64,000 nucleotides of DNA from Paulinella micropora (GCA_019918135.1 WBZZ01005958.1:12501-76500), one strand, 5' to 3'; shown: positions 12,194 to 22,963, counted from the stretch's first letter. Numbers and translations are program-made. The notes: generated by a model not told the origin, from the sequence alone.

Positions 12194-12194
<1 letters not shown>
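11964..12194 (-). mobile_element. tRNA-derived SINE, head-truncated copy B
   Basis: Same family as the copy at 9400-9664. The 5' end stops inside the tRNA-like head at the GGGCCC position and abuts a TAA array. Copies at 12858, 24123 and 37134 end at the same point, which suggests either a fixed truncated subfamily or joining at that site. Confidence 0.85.
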
Positions 12195-12234
<40 letters not shown>

Positions 12235-12502
12235 GTGCCTCTCTGTCAATGGTTGATGCATTTCTGCACATGCGCCTCCATCGTCTCACCCGTGAGGGGA
12301 GTACGAAGAATTGACGATAAGCTCTAATGACACCCCCGCAAGGGCAGTTCCAACACTTCCAGACGGGCCTGTATGTTCAATGAAAATACTGGTCCAGAAA
12401 TAGACCGGTATGTTCAATGAAAATACTGGTGGCACCGACGGGAATCGAACTGGCGACAGGGCTCAGATGGTAGAACTTGACCACTGGGCTATCACGGTGT
12501 CC
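12235..12502 (-). mobile_element. tRNA-derived SINE, full-length copy C
   Basis: Complete tRNA-like head with box A and box B, a doubled 34-bp unit, body and (ATT)n tail. TAA arrays flank it on both sides (12195-12234, 12503-12553). Confidence 0.85.
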
Positions 12503-12553
<51 letters not shown>

Positions 12554-12820
12554 GTGCTTCTCTGTCAATGGCTGATGCATTTCTGCACATGCGCCTCCAT
12601 CGTCTCACCCGTGAGGGGAGTACGAAGAATTGACGATAAGCTCTAATGACACCCCCGCAAGGGCAGTTCCAACACTTCCAGACGGGCCGGTATGTTCAAT
12701 GAAAATACTGGTCCAGAAATAGACCGGTATGTTCAATGAAAATACTGGTGGCACCGACGGGAATCGAACTGGCGACAGGGCTCAGATGGTAGAACTTGAC
12801 CACTGGGCTATCACGGTGTC
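12554..12820 (-). mobile_element. tRNA-derived SINE, full-length copy D
   Basis: Nearly identical to the neighbouring copy at 12235-12502 in the same orientation. It is separated from its neighbours only by TAA units, so local amplification through the array is plausible. Confidence 0.85.
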
Positions 12821-12857
<37 letters not shown>

Positions 12858-13120
12858 GTGCTTCTCTGTCAATGGCTGATGCATTTCTGCACATGCGCCT
12901 CCATCGTCTCACCCGTGAGGGGAGTACGAAGAATTGACGATAGGCTGTAATGACACCCCCGCAAGGGCAGTTCCAACACTTCCAGACGGACCGGTATGTT
13001 CAATGAAAATACTGGTCCAGACGGACCGGTATGTTCAATGAAAATACTGGTCCAGACGGACCGGTATGTTCAATGAAAATACTGGTGGCACCGACGGGAA
13101 TCGAACTGGCGACAGGGCCC
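12858..13120 (-). mobile_element. tRNA-derived SINE, head-truncated copy E with three 34-bp units
   Basis: Carries three rather than two copies of the roughly 34-bp internal unit (ACCGGTATGTTCAATGAAAA core; about 12978-13083). The head is truncated at GGGCCC. The varying unit number shows the internal tandem is unstable. Confidence 0.85.
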
Positions 13121-13187
<67 letters not shown>

Positions 13188-13235
13188 GGCTTCCTCAGAC
13201 TATAGCATCAGATCCAGATCCTGGACATGTGCCTC

Positions 13236-13281
<46 letters not shown>

Positions 13282-13282
13282 C
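13121..13282 (-). mobile_element. 5'-truncated LINE copy inside TAA arrays
   Basis: The core 13188-13239 matches the 3' end of the LINE at 2793-2841 essentially base for base (GGCTTCCTCAGACTATAGCA ... GTGCCTCCATT). It lies between TAA arrays 13121-13187 and 13240-13280. It is a roughly 50-bp severely 5'-truncated insertion of that LINE family. Confidence 0.85.
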
Positions 13283-13930
13283 AGGGGCTGCGTCAATACC
13301 TGAAAGGATGGTTTGCGGTGCGCAGATCCGCGCAACCCCCCCCCCCCCCCCCTCGGGCTGGGGTTCCCGAGGGAAGAGCCCCCCGGATCCCCCCTTTCCC
13401 GTCGACAGGGTACGTTCAAATGCCGGAGTACCAGCAGATCGCAAGTGTAAACTCTGGTTGCACAAAAACCTCAAATCTCTGGTTTTTGTGCCACCCGCCA
13501 TCAAAACTTTTTTATCTCCGAACAGAGCGCACCGAGAGGTGTCGGGTACACCAAACATGAGCGTCAAACTCCCTCAGGTGTGCGCAAACGGCGCCTGGTG
13601 GCGCAAAAACCTCAATTTTTCGGTGTTTATTCCACCCTGCGAAACAATTTTTATATTTTAGAAGAGAGCTCGTCAAGAAGTGTCAGATACACCAAATATC
13701 AGCCGCTAGCTCCCTCTGGTGTGCGCAAACGGCGCCTGGTGGCACAAGACCTCAATTTTCTGGTGTGGGTGCCACCCGCGACCAAAACTGGTACGTACAA
13801 TCGCAGGCTTGGGGTTCCCGGGGCAAGGGCCGCCCCTCCCCCGTCGACAGGGTACGTTCAATTGCCGGAGGCACCGGCTAGTTCTGCCAAAAAACCTGGA
13901 ATTTTGGCATTCAGGACAATCCCCTAACGC
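13283..13930. repeat. GC-rich repeat family, second block
   Basis: Shares the GGGGCTGCGTCAATACCTGAA entry and the TCGACAGGGTACGTTCAA units with the 11274-11836 block. CTCAATTTT(T/C)(C)GGTGT...CCACCC units recur near 13610 and 13750. No frame is conserved between units. Confidence 0.65.
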
Positions 13931-14375
13931 AAATATTTGCGTGAATTCCAGTAAAATTATTTCAGCATCAACATGATCCAGTTACATATTATAAGGGCCG
14001 GTAGGTCGTAGGTCGTAGTGATTGCTTAATTACAACCGGAGTAACATTTTCATATAAAACATCTAATTAATAGTTATTAATGATTTTTTATTAACACTTA
14101 AACAGAATTGAAGCACTTATGTTCAGTAATATAATGCATATAGCATTAGCAAAATTTTTCTATATGGCTGAGTGCATAGCAACATGTTATCGCACAGCTA
14201 GCACAAGGAAACATTTTAGTGGTGTTTCGATGCAAGGAAATTGATAAAAGACGTACTCTGCTGCTGGGAATGAGCTAAAAATGAGCTTGTTTGCTGCTGC
14301 GTATGAGCGAGAAAGCTGCCAGATTGTCTCCCCCACCAGCCGGCTGCCATATGGCTGCATACCAAGGTTGGACCC
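13931..14375. other. AT-rich spacer, nothing recognised
   Basis: AT-rich intergenic sequence without a supported gene or repeat. It lies between the repeat cluster and the minisatellite. Confidence 0.4.
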
Positions 14376-14610
14376 AGGATTAGGAGCAGGATTAGGAGCA
14401 GGATTAGGAGCAGGATTAGGAGCAGGATTAGGAGCAGGATTAGGAGCAGGATTAGGAGCAGGATTAGGAGCAGGATTAGGAGCAGGATTAGGAGCAGGAT
14501 TAGGAGCAGGATTAGGAGCAGGATTAGGAGCAGGATTAGGAGCAGGATTAGGAGCAGGATTAGGAGCAGGATTAGGAGCAGGATTAGGAGCAGGATTAGG
14601 AGCAGGATTA
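14376..14610. repeat. 12-bp minisatellite (AGGATTAGGAGC)n
   Basis: About 19-20 perfect or near-perfect copies of a 12-bp unit. Because 12 is a multiple of three, open frames run through on both strands (Gly-Ala-Gly-Leu on plus; Pro-Ala-Pro-Asn or Leu-Ile-Leu-Leu on minus). These are artefacts of the repeat. It contains TTAGGA but is not a telomeric repeat. Confidence 0.95.
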
Positions 14611-14697
14611 GAAAATGTAGCTGAAAATAATTGATTCCTCCCGGGATTACAGCCAACTCGCGGACATTTGCAACCAGGCACATGTGGATCACATCGA

Positions 14698-17685
14698 TCA
14701 CATAATTATGCAACCTTCGCAGTGATTTATTTCCTGCTTGTTTGTGACTGGCTGCATGCTACGGCACTTCGTGCACAAACAACCGTGAACGCATTTTCGC
14801 TCGGGTACGTCCGAGCTAGCAGAAGTGCCGGACATGCCGGGCACTTCAGCAGGTGAGGGCGCGAAAGAAGGCGGATCCTGCTGAGTTTGATTCGATGCGG
14901 GCTGTACCTTTTCCAGTGCTATACTAAATAGAGTTTGCTCTAAAGTTTTCTTCTCCCTTATTTTCTTGCACGCGAAACAAGCACAAGTTGCAATATTATG
15001 ATATTTGTTTCCCCCTCTATCAGACTTTGCTGCGTCTGTACCTTTCTTGGCAGCCTTCTTCGCAGCCGTCTTATCAGCTTTTTTCTGACATTGCACATCC
15101 ACGTTGTATTAGTTTGCAAGCAAGCGATTTTTTAAGGACTTACTGTTGGCTGGTTGGTTGTTGACTGCGATAGTGCTTGCTTGGTGGGGGCCCACACCAG
15201 CGTGCCATCCTATAGCACAGATGCATTGCAGACTCACATAGCAAAACATACAGGTTACCACAGTTGCTGCTAACGGCATCTCCCGAGGCTCAGAATCCTG
15301 TGCGGGCCAGTACTCTGCCTTATTTTTCTGGCCGTCATAATCGAAGTAAAAAAATCCTCCATACACAAGATAGTTGGTCATTTTTGCCACAGGGTACCTA
15401 CCCTTCGGAAAAAGCCAAGTGAAGTTGGCTCCATCTCCGTCTGGTGCATGGTTTACAAGACATCCCGCTTGAGATGACGGCCTATTTCCGGTAACTAACG
15501 CCTGATGGTACTTTTCACTGACCCACAATCTTGATCCAGACTGCATCGTGTATGCACCAGGTTTTTCCAAAACTCGAGCAAACGCAGCCGGATTTACATT
15601 GCAATCGATCTCGTCTCCATGATACTCAAGCAATGGCAGTTTCCCAGTTCCATCCAGCACATCATCCTCACGCAATCCGATCTTGCCCCAATCTGATTTT
15701 TTCCGCGGGATGAGTTGCAAGGTGTCGCCTTTTAGACCTTTACCTCTGCCGGTGGGGTCCTTGAACGACTCCATGCTCACAACTGCTATAATGCATGGGC
15801 ACAACGTCGACTTGCGCGCGGACCTTCCTTTCGCAAGGCTATCGCTGCAACCAGTGCATAGATTGCATCAGTTAACTATGATATCTATTATGTCAAACAG
15901 AATCGTACCTCGCGGCCGGACTGTCTGTCTTAACGCTATGCACCAACCCGTCGTCTAGCAGTTTAGCTGGACCGCCACGTGTCTGCAGCTGCGGCAGCCG
16001 TACTACTGCTCCCTTGTAGAGTGGAATCGTTGGAAGAAGCTCGTTCCAGCGGCCATTCGCTGCATGTTTATGCGGCTCTACAAGAGGCATAATATGCTTC
16101 AGCAAGAAAGCATCACTCGGCTTGCCAGGGTGGGCCTTCCATTCTTTTTTGGTCGCTACCGCGTCGATGTCATCTTCCTCGAGAAAGATAAGCTCAAAAA
16201 TACTGTCATCTTCAGGTACACCATCAGGCGATATCTCGAGCGCCGCTAATACTGCGCGCTCGCCCTCCTGGAAGTCTTCGGCGCCAGTCGTTGACATCAG
16301 GTGGCGGCCTGGTCTAACATAACATAATTACATAATGTTTGAGCGCTAGCAGACAGTAAAGCCAAGCTAAATGATTCTGCTACCCGAGCGAGACGCACTT
16401 ATGCGGAGGTGCATGGGCAGTTACAATCCAGTCCAGCTGCAAAACAGCAAAATGCATCATTTTATGCCAGCTAGGCCAAAAACAACTTACCCCCAGATTA
16501 ATGGCCTTCCTGTTCCAAAACTGCTGATCCAAAAGAGCAAAAAAACCATAGGAAGCGCCAGCATCGTTGATGACCATGTACTTCTGCAAGACACTGCAAC
16601 AAAATACACAAGAATTTAGCATGTGCTGTGGAAGCAGCTATGACTGTACCCCATCATCATGTTTTCCTTCTCAGCTTTGCTAGCGCCAGAAGGAAATTGG
16701 TAACAGTATTGCCTTGTGGGCTTGATGCACCACTTTTTGACAACTTTATCACTGGCTGAGGCAATCAAAAGCGTATCTTCCTGAGGCTGCGTCACACTGT
16801 CTTTGCCTTTGCCTCCCTTGCCTCCCTCTTTGCATTTGCCTCCGTTGCCTCCCTTTTGCAATCCCCAAGTACCAAAAATGGAAGATGGTTGTTCTACCAG
16901 TAAAAACTCATCCCATTCTTGCTGCTCTTGTTGTTCCCGATCTTCCTCGTCACTCTGATCTTCTTCTGGCGCTCCCGGCGTGGGAGTAGAAGAGAAACTG
17001 TCCAATGCTAAAAGACCCGATCTAGCGGCAGCAGAAACTTGGCTTAAATGCTGAAGCTTTTTTGCAATGTCCTCGTTGCTGCCTGTTGAGCCTTTACTTA
17101 CCTCAGAGTCAGGCGCCTCCTCCTCGTCCGCGGGCAAAATCCTATTAAGGTGAACGCAATTAAGTAAGCTAGCGTTGAACTTCATTCGAGAAGAAAACAA
17201 GTTATAAACCGTTTCTGCTGAGGATTACTGCCCTCCTCTTGTCAAAGCGGCCGCTTCTGCTCGGTACTGCTAACGACCGGTTTCAATTATTTATTAATAC
17301 TGCCCTCCTCTTTTCCAAGCATGCAAGCAAGCAAGCAGGCAAGCATGCAAGCAAACATGCAAGCATGCATTGGGCAAGCATACAAACAAGAAAGCAAGCA
17401 ACCACGCAAACAAGCAAACAAGCAAGCAAGCAAGCAAGCCAGTCAGTAAGCAAGCAAGTAAGCAAGCAAGCAAGCAAGCAAGCAACCAAGCAAGCAACCA
17501 AGCAAGCAAGCAAGCAAGCATGCAAGCAAGCATGTAAGCAAGCATGTAAGCAAACAAGCAAGCATGCAAGCATGCAAGCAAGCAAGCAACCAAGCAAGCA
17601 AGCGAGCAAGCAAGCAAGCAAGCATGCAAGCAAGCATGTAAGCAAGCATGTAAGCAAACAAGCAAGCATGCAAGCAAGCAAGCAT

Positions 17686-17733
<48 letters not shown>

Positions 17734-18353
17734 GCATACAAGCATGCATGCAAGCAAGCAAGCAAGCAAACAAGCAAGCAAGCAAGCAGGCAAGCAAGCA
17801 AGCAAGCATGCAAGCAAGCAAGCAAGCAAGCATGCATGCATGCATGCAAGCATGCAAGCAAGCAAGCAAGCAAACAAGCAAGCAAACAAGCAAGCAAGCA
17901 TGCAAGCATCCAAGCATGCATGGAAGTAAGCAAGCAAGCAAGCAAGCATGCATGCATGCATGCATGCAAGCAAGCAAGCAAGCATGCATGCAAACAAGCA
18001 AGCAAGCATGAATGCAAGAAAGCATGCAAGCATGCAAGCAAGCGTGCAAGCAAGCATGCAAGCAACCAAGCATGCAAGCAAGAATGCAAGCATGCAAGCA
18101 TGCAAGCATGCAAGCAAGCAAGCAAGCAAGTAAGTAAGCAAGCAAGCAAGCAAGCATGTAAGCAAGCAAGCAAGCAAGCAAGCATGCATGCAAGCAAGCA
18201 AGCAAACAAGCATACAAGCATGCAAGCAAGCAAGCATGCAAGCAAGCAAGCATGCAAGCATGCAAGCAAACAAGCATGCAAGCATGCAAGCAAGCTAGGA
18301 AGCAAGCAAGCAAGCAAGCAAGCATGCAAGCAAGCAAGCAAGCAAGCAAGCAT

Positions 18354-18407
<54 letters not shown>

Positions 18408-19769
18408 TTGGAAGCAAGCAAGCAAGCAAGCTTGGAAGCAAGCAAGCAAGCAAGCATGCATGGAAGCAAGCAAGCAAGCAAGCAAGCTTGGAAGCAAGCA
18501 AGCAAGCATGCATGCAAGAAAGCGTGCATGCAAGCATGCAAGCAAGCGTACAAGCAAGCATGCAAGCAAGCAAGCATGCAAGCAAGCAAGCAAGCAAGCA
18601 AGCATGCAAGCAAGCAAGCATGCAAGCAAGCAAGTAAGTAAGCAAGCAAGCAAGCAAGCATGTAAGCAAGCAAGCAAGCAAGCATGCAAGCATGCAAGCA
18701 TGCAAGCAAGCAAGCAAGCAAGCAAGTAAGCGAGCAAGCAAGCATGTAAGCAAGCAAGCGAGCAAGCAAGCGAGCAAGCGAGCAAGCAAGCAAGAAAACA
18801 ATGGAAAACATAAGAAATATAACAAATTCTAAAAAAAACTTCCCTGCGGGGAAGTGCACCCGCGGCGCCCTTAGCCCAGTGGGGTCGATCAGTGTATGTA
18901 TGTATGTATGTATGCATGCATACAATGATGCAAGCAAGCATGTAAGCAAGCAAGCAAGCAAGCAAGCATGCATGCATGCATGCATGCATGCAAGCAAGCA
19001 TGCAAGCAAGCATGCAAGTAAGCAAGCAAGCATGCATGCATGCAAGCATGCATGCATGCAAGCAAGCAAGCATGCAAGCAAGCAAGCAAGCAAGCATGCA
19101 AGCAAGCCAGCAAGCAAGCAAACAAGCAAGCAAGCATGCAAGCAAGCATGCAAGCAAGCATGCAAGCAAGCATGCATGCAAGCATGCAAGCATGCAAGCA
19201 TGCAAGCATGCAAGCAAGCAAGCAAGCAAGCAAGGAGGGAATGAGAAGGAAGAAAGAAAAAAAGAAAGAAAGAAAGAAGGAAAGCACCTGCCTACGTCGG
19301 CAGGAAGGGAACGCGCAGTAGCAACCGTGGTTGCTTTTACTTTTTTTTTTGGCTTATTGGAACGTGGTTTTTTCACCACGTTGGGCTGTTCGGGGCTAGT
19401 GGATAGCTTTGTAGCTTCCACAGCAGATGTGGGCGCTTTACGTTTCTCCCTCTGAGGACGTTTGCTAGCTAGACTCTCATCAAAAAATGGCGGTGGGCAT
19501 GGTGCAAGTACGAATTGACTGGTGGACGCTTTGGGCACGTAATTGAAAATTAGATTTGGCTCTATGTTTTGCCATGCAGTTGCGTTGGGGTCGTAGTTAG
19601 GGAAATTGTAATAAAGTTTGGTAAGTTTGGGCTCGATGATACAGTCTTCCAGAAATTCCTACTTTTTGTCCTTGTCATTGTTAATTTGCAAAAAAGGTAC
19701 ACGCTTAGTAGATGCCAAGGCTACGCGATAGGCTTGGATGCTGAAAACTTTAACCTTCTTGCCCGGCAT
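14698..19769 (-). CDS. Multi-exon host gene with SET-like domain (coordinates span exons and introns)
   Basis: Open segments on the minus strand line up as exons: about 19769-19286, 17140-16650, 16620-16500, 16310-15900, 15840-15240 and 15100-14700. Donor-like sites include CAG|GTGCTT near 19286 and CTGGG|GGTAAGT near 16495. The first exon starts MPGKKVKVFSIQAYR. The 15.2-15.8 kb segment has a plausible SET fold: LPLLEYHGDEID, CLVNHAPDGDGANF (compare the NHxxxPNA motif) and GGFFYFDYDGQ (compare GEELxxDYG). The C-terminal exon is Cys-rich (CFACKKIREKK, CVHGCLCTKC). If the SET call holds, the product would methylate a lysine in a nuclear protein. An in-frame TAG near 19659-19661 interrupts the first exon unless a short intron removes it. 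Exon limits are approximate. Confidence 0.45.
15109..15804 (-). CDS. SET-like exon of the minus-strand host gene
   Basis: The most diagnostic exon of the gene above. Its open frame extends upstream to an acceptor-like TTGCAG near 15850. LLEYHGDEIDCNVNP would be an early SET strand, LVNHAPDGDGANFTW the NH-containing cofactor loop, and YLVYGGFFYFDYDGQ the terminal GE..(F/Y)DY strand. The 3' part of the open frame (from about 15260 down) is probably intron, because it loses sequence character after EPREMPLAAT. A catalytic assignment is inference only, because the tyrosine and cofactor residues are only loosely aligned by eye. Confidence 0.45.
   Translation of the reverse strand: MCPCIIAVVSMESFKDPTGRGKGLKGDTLQLIPRKKSDWGKIGLREDDVLDGTGKLPLLEYHGDEIDCNVNPAAFARVLEKPGAYTMQSGSRLWVSEKYHQALVTGNRPSSQAGCLVNHAPDGDGANFTWLFPKGRYPVAKMTNYLVYGGFFYFDYDGQKNKAEYWPAQDSEPREMPLAATVVTCMFCYVSLQCICAIGWHAGVGPHQASTIAVNNQPANSKSLKNRLLAN
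16616..17200 (-). CDS. Acidic/Gly-Lys exon of the minus-strand host gene
   Basis: Open frame with an acidic stretch (EEDQSDEEDREQQEQQEWDE), a Gly-Lys run (GGNGGKCKEGGKGGKGK) and a more ordered end (DTLLIASASDKVVKKWCIK). An acceptor-like TTAATAG lies near 17141, so the first residues of the frame are probably intronic. No family recognised. Confidence 0.4.
   Translation of the reverse strand: MFSSRMKFNASLLNCVHLNRILPADEEEAPDSEVSKGSTGSNEDIAKKLQHLSQVSAAARSGLLALDSFSSTPTPGAPEEDQSDEEDREQQEQQEWDEFLLVEQPSSIFGTWGLQKGGNGGKCKEGGKGGKGKDSVTQPQEDTLLIASASDKVVKKWCIKPTRQYCYQFPSGASKAEKENMMMGYSHSCFHSTC
17317..18795. repeat. (GCAA)n/(GCAT)n satellite-like array, about 1.5 kb
   Basis: Tandem 4-bp GCAA and CATG-containing 8-bp units with sporadic point variants. 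It lies in what is probably the large first intron of the minus-strand SET-like gene (between 19286 and about 17141). Most reading frames stay open (Lys-Gln-Ala-Ser on plus; Ala-Cys-Leu-Leu on minus) purely because the units lack stop codons. Confidence 0.95.
18796..18899. other. Unique island between two GCAA arrays, with hairpin
   Basis: About 100 bp of non-repeat sequence. It contains a perfect inverted repeat CTTCCC-TGCG-GGGAAG (18839-18854) next to a GCGCCCTTAGCCCAGTGG stretch resembling a tRNA box A. Too short to classify; possibly a fragment of a Pol III-derived element. Confidence 0.35.
18900..19235. repeat. Second (GCAA)n/(GCAT)n array
   Basis: Starts as TGTA/TGCA units and continues as GCAA/GCATGCAA units to 19235, followed by (GAAA)n. 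Same composition and presumably the same intron as the 17317-18795 array. Confidence 0.95.
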
Positions 19770-20086
19770 TGAAGTCAAAGCAAGCAGTCAGAATTTCTCT
19801 TTGAACTCCGGTGGCAAGGTGGCAAGAAATGCCAAAAAGGTCTGCCGATTGCCACTATTTTCTGCAAGGTACGGAGAAATCATCAACAGGCAAACAATGA
19901 CTTTTTTTCTTTGTTTTCTCTGTGTGCGCTGTGGTTCGAAGAGCAAAACATGTATCATTATCTTCTTTGTGCAATAATATTTTGTTTACGCAATGTTTTG
20001 CTTCGTCATTAAGCTGCAGCTTTACTTCAGTGGCTTTCAAAAAAAATTTAGCCTAAGGTACCAGCAAACTATATCTTGGCGCTGAT
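19770..20086. promoter_or_regulatory. Candidate bidirectional promoter
   Basis: About 320 bp separate the predicted start of the minus-strand SET-like gene (19769) from the first Met of the plus-strand gene (20087). The interval is AT-rich with no repeats. No specific TATA or initiator is assigned; promoter function is inferred from the divergent arrangement. Confidence 0.3.
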
Positions 20087-22963
20087 ATGTCACAAGCAGT
20101 TATTGTGTTAGTGCAGATTGATGGTATGTCGTCTTTTCTGTCTAAGCTAATCAGTCGCAACACACCAACTGAGGCTGCAATTCAGTCTGCTAAAGATAGA
20201 CATCAGAGAACTGTCAGGGCTCAGCAAAACAATCCAACAAAATGTGATACTAGTGTTCCACAGGATGAACCGCAGAGCAAAACACCTGACAATATGTTTT
20301 ACCCCTCAAGTAGTGAGCTTTCCCCTGTGGAGGACGTGAACAGTTCCACCCCTCACTCGCACAGAAGCCAACATTCCAGAGTTCGCATAGATGAAAGCGG
20401 AGTCAACCCTCAGCACGCCAAGAAACTCGCAAAGAGCAGGAAATATCAGAACAATTTACGCAATACGAAAGCCCTTGCAGCGCAAGTGACAGACAGCCAA
20501 CTGCAGCAGCTGTTGCTGTCAAGCCAATGCAAAAGAGTGTTTCCAGAAACGAGCAAACTGCTGCAGCAAAGCCGAGCCCAGATCGCAGCTGCTAATGCAG
20601 TCAAAGCAATGGTGGAGGATTTTCCCAAAAAGCAGCTCACAAGCAAGCTGTTATTGGTAAACTCCGTGGCAGAATGACTGCCAAGGAGTTCCATGATTTT
20701 TTTACTGCTATCAGCGACAGATACGCAAGGAAGGCGGCAGCGGCCGTTCGAGAGGTTGAAGCAACTAAGCAAGCAGGTGGCAAGTTGCAAAAGCGTGATA
20801 TCTTCTAAGAAAGTAAGATGACTGGTTTTGAACGTGAACATATCACACCCATGGAGAAGCGTATCACTGCGTCTTATTTGACGGAAAATTTAGCTGCAAA
20901 GTCTGGTTCGAATGCTGCTTTTTGGTACGGAAATCTTGATTCGTTTTACGGTTGGTACAGGAAGACTGCTCACCCTAATATCTATGCGAGAATGGTGGAA
21001 GAAGCTGGAGGACTCGACCAATTGATGTTTGAGTTGAAGGGTGTTAAGTGGGCTGAGAAAAATGCAGAAGCATATACTTGCGGGGGAAGGTGTGTGCCAG
21101 AAGAAAGCAAGCAAGCATGCCATCACAACTACGTACCTCGTGAACGCCGCAGTGTTGGTAAGATTTTGAGGGAGGAGGATGTGGTCTTTCGCTGTGTCAG
21201 CAAAACTGTGCCATGCAAATGGCATGATAACTGGGATAGATGGAAGGCAGATCTTGTTCGAGAGGAAGCAAAGCTAGGCAACGAAAGGAAACCCAAAAAT
21301 ATCAAGAAGCTGAAGGAAAAAATCAGGAAATGCCAACGGCATGACGATCAGTATCAGAACCAGCGCAGGCTATATACGTTTTCTTTCGCTTCAATGCACA
21401 CTAGTAATGAATTTGCAGCTACGTGCAGGCACTGATAAATGAGCGTGAGGCAGGGTCGGGGGAATGGGTCGTATATCAGGACTATATTTCCTGGTATTCA
21501 GAAACAGGTCAGAAAATGAATGATTTGTTGTTCACCCGGGTCACCAGGCGAGCGGACGGTCAGCTACAATATGAATATATTCATAATATCATGAGGGTTC
21601 CGCACACTGGCGCTACCACCAGATACGTATGGGATTACCATCTGAGGCAGGAGGAAGAAGGTGGTAGTGGGGAGATTTTATCGTTGTCAGGGCCAGGCCT
21701 GCGCACGGGAGATGGAGGTGGCGATTTTCATAACAATGGTTGCATCTATGCTGAATCCCTGTACTCTGCACGATGATCGCTTACATAGTATGCATAGTAT
21801 GTGTATGTATATGCGCTGCAGTTACTACAACGACTACGGTCTGGAGATGCGAACAGAAATGCCGTGCGCGCTTCACGCTTGGGGACCGTGTGACGGAGAT
21901 AAAGGCATACATACAGCCGTTTTTCTCAACGATCAGATTCAGCAGGGTCGAGGGTTTGACCTTGTTGAAGACTGGCTGATGTCGGCTGCTGGCGCAGGCT
22001 TCGAGAACCATCGATATTATGGGCACGATGCAGACGTAATTGATGCTTGGATCAAGAAGAACCCTGTAAATCCACGCGACAAACCAGGATGGACCTTTCA
22101 AGAGTTGCGGTCTTTTGTTTACTGTCGAGAAACTGATAAGGGTAAAGTATATACGCCTGGAATTGCTTACGGAGCCTATACATGTGAAGTTCCTTTGAAG
22201 AACGCATTGTTCTGGACTTGTGCCAGGACAGCGAGGCGGGAGGGAAGAGGTGTGAGCCATGCACACAGAGTCTCAAGAAGCCTGTTTTTGCGCACAGAAA
22301 GGGAGATTCAAAGTGTCCATCCAGAAGGGCACGAACAGGGCAGCCAGCTCTCGCAGTCCATGTTCGTTCCGGCGCCACTGACGACATGGATTACGAGGAG
22401 AAACAGGCTTTCTTCAACTCCCTAGCTGCAAAACGAAGTCAAAAGAAGAAACTGAGAAAGGGATGTTTCATCGCATGCGGAAGGATGACTGCAAGAAGCT
22501 TTTAGAGCAGTTGGGTCTGCCAACGGATGGTAAGGTGGAGGAGCTGCGTGCAAGGCTGAATGCAGCCATGCCGGACGGAAGTGGTACTAGCAACAAGCCG
22601 CGCCAGGGCAAATCTGCTAAAAGGAAGAAAACGCAGAAAAAAGCAGTTGCTAGCAAGAAAGCATCCGCACAATCAGCCAGGGCAAATAGTGCTGCTGCTC
22701 CAGCAGCGTCGCGGCAAAAACGCAAATCAGCGCGGTCAGTCAATTATGAGGAGTCAGAAGAATCCGCAATGGAAAATTCAGACGATTCAGACTGGAACGA
22801 GCATGATAACGAGCCGGGTTCAGATGCGGCAAGTGACCGAGAAGAATGGACCTGCAATGTCTGCGCCTATAAGAACTCCAAGCCGCCGCCATGTGAGCTT
22901 TGCGATGCAGGTGGGTCCGATACCAGCAGCAGCGATGAACCATTGATTAGCGACGCTGATTAG
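20087..22963 (+). CDS. Multi-exon host gene ending in SAP and RanBP2-type zinc finger
   Basis: Several plus-strand open segments in different frames (20087-20677, 20818-21435, 21423-21776, about 21790-22260, 22463-22963) have protein-like composition. They look like exons of one gene or a decayed element. The first part is Ser/Gln-rich. The middle part has ordered blocks such as FWYGNLDSFYGWYRKTAHPN, WVVYQDYISWYSETGQKMND and IQQGRGFDLVEDWLMSAAGAG; I recall similar blocks in large uncharacterised protist families but cannot name one. The C-terminus has a SAP-like DNA-binding motif (CKKLLEQLGLPTDGKVEELR), a basic linker, and a RanBP2 zinc finger (WTCNVCAYKNSKPPPCELC). A chromatin- or DNA-associated role is likely. 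A DNA-transposon origin is an alternative. Confidence 0.45.
22463..22963 (+). CDS. SAP plus RanBP2-type zinc-finger exon
   Basis: About 166 codons. KKLLEQLGLPTDGKVEELRARL near the start matches the two-helix SAP motif (DNA binding). Lys/Ala-rich basic and Ser/Asp/Glu-rich acidic tracts follow. Near the end W-x-C-x2-C-x10-C-x2-C (EEWTCNVCAYKNSKPPPCELC) is a textbook RanBP2/NZF finger, which binds RNA or ubiquitin. Stop at 22961-22963. The frame is clean, so this is the best-supported exon of the gene. Confidence 0.65.
   Translation: MFHRMRKDDCKKLLEQLGLPTDGKVEELRARLNAAMPDGSGTSNKPRQGKSAKRKKTQKKAVASKKASAQSARANSAAAPAASRQKRKSARSVNYEESEESAMENSDDSDWNEHDNEPGSDAASDREEWTCNVCAYKNSKPPPCELCDAGGSDTSSSDEPLISDAD

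Noticed and set aside
14376-14610. CRISPR array or telomere repeat
   Set aside because: Units are contiguous with no spacers, and the motif is TTAGGA within a 12-mer rather than a telomeric TTAGGG-type repeat.
14187-14713. Pro-Ala-Pro-Asn, Leu-Ile-Leu-Leu and Gly-Ala-Gly-Leu frames
   Set aside because: All come from the 12-bp minisatellite; frames are open on both strands because the unit length is a multiple of three.
17239-19538. Very long open frames on both strands (Lys-Gln-Ala-Ser and Ala-Cys-Leu-Leu repeats)
   Set aside because: They are reading frames through a stop-free (GCAA/GCAT)n array and are open on both strands at once; no protein character outside the array except the real exon at about 19286-19769.
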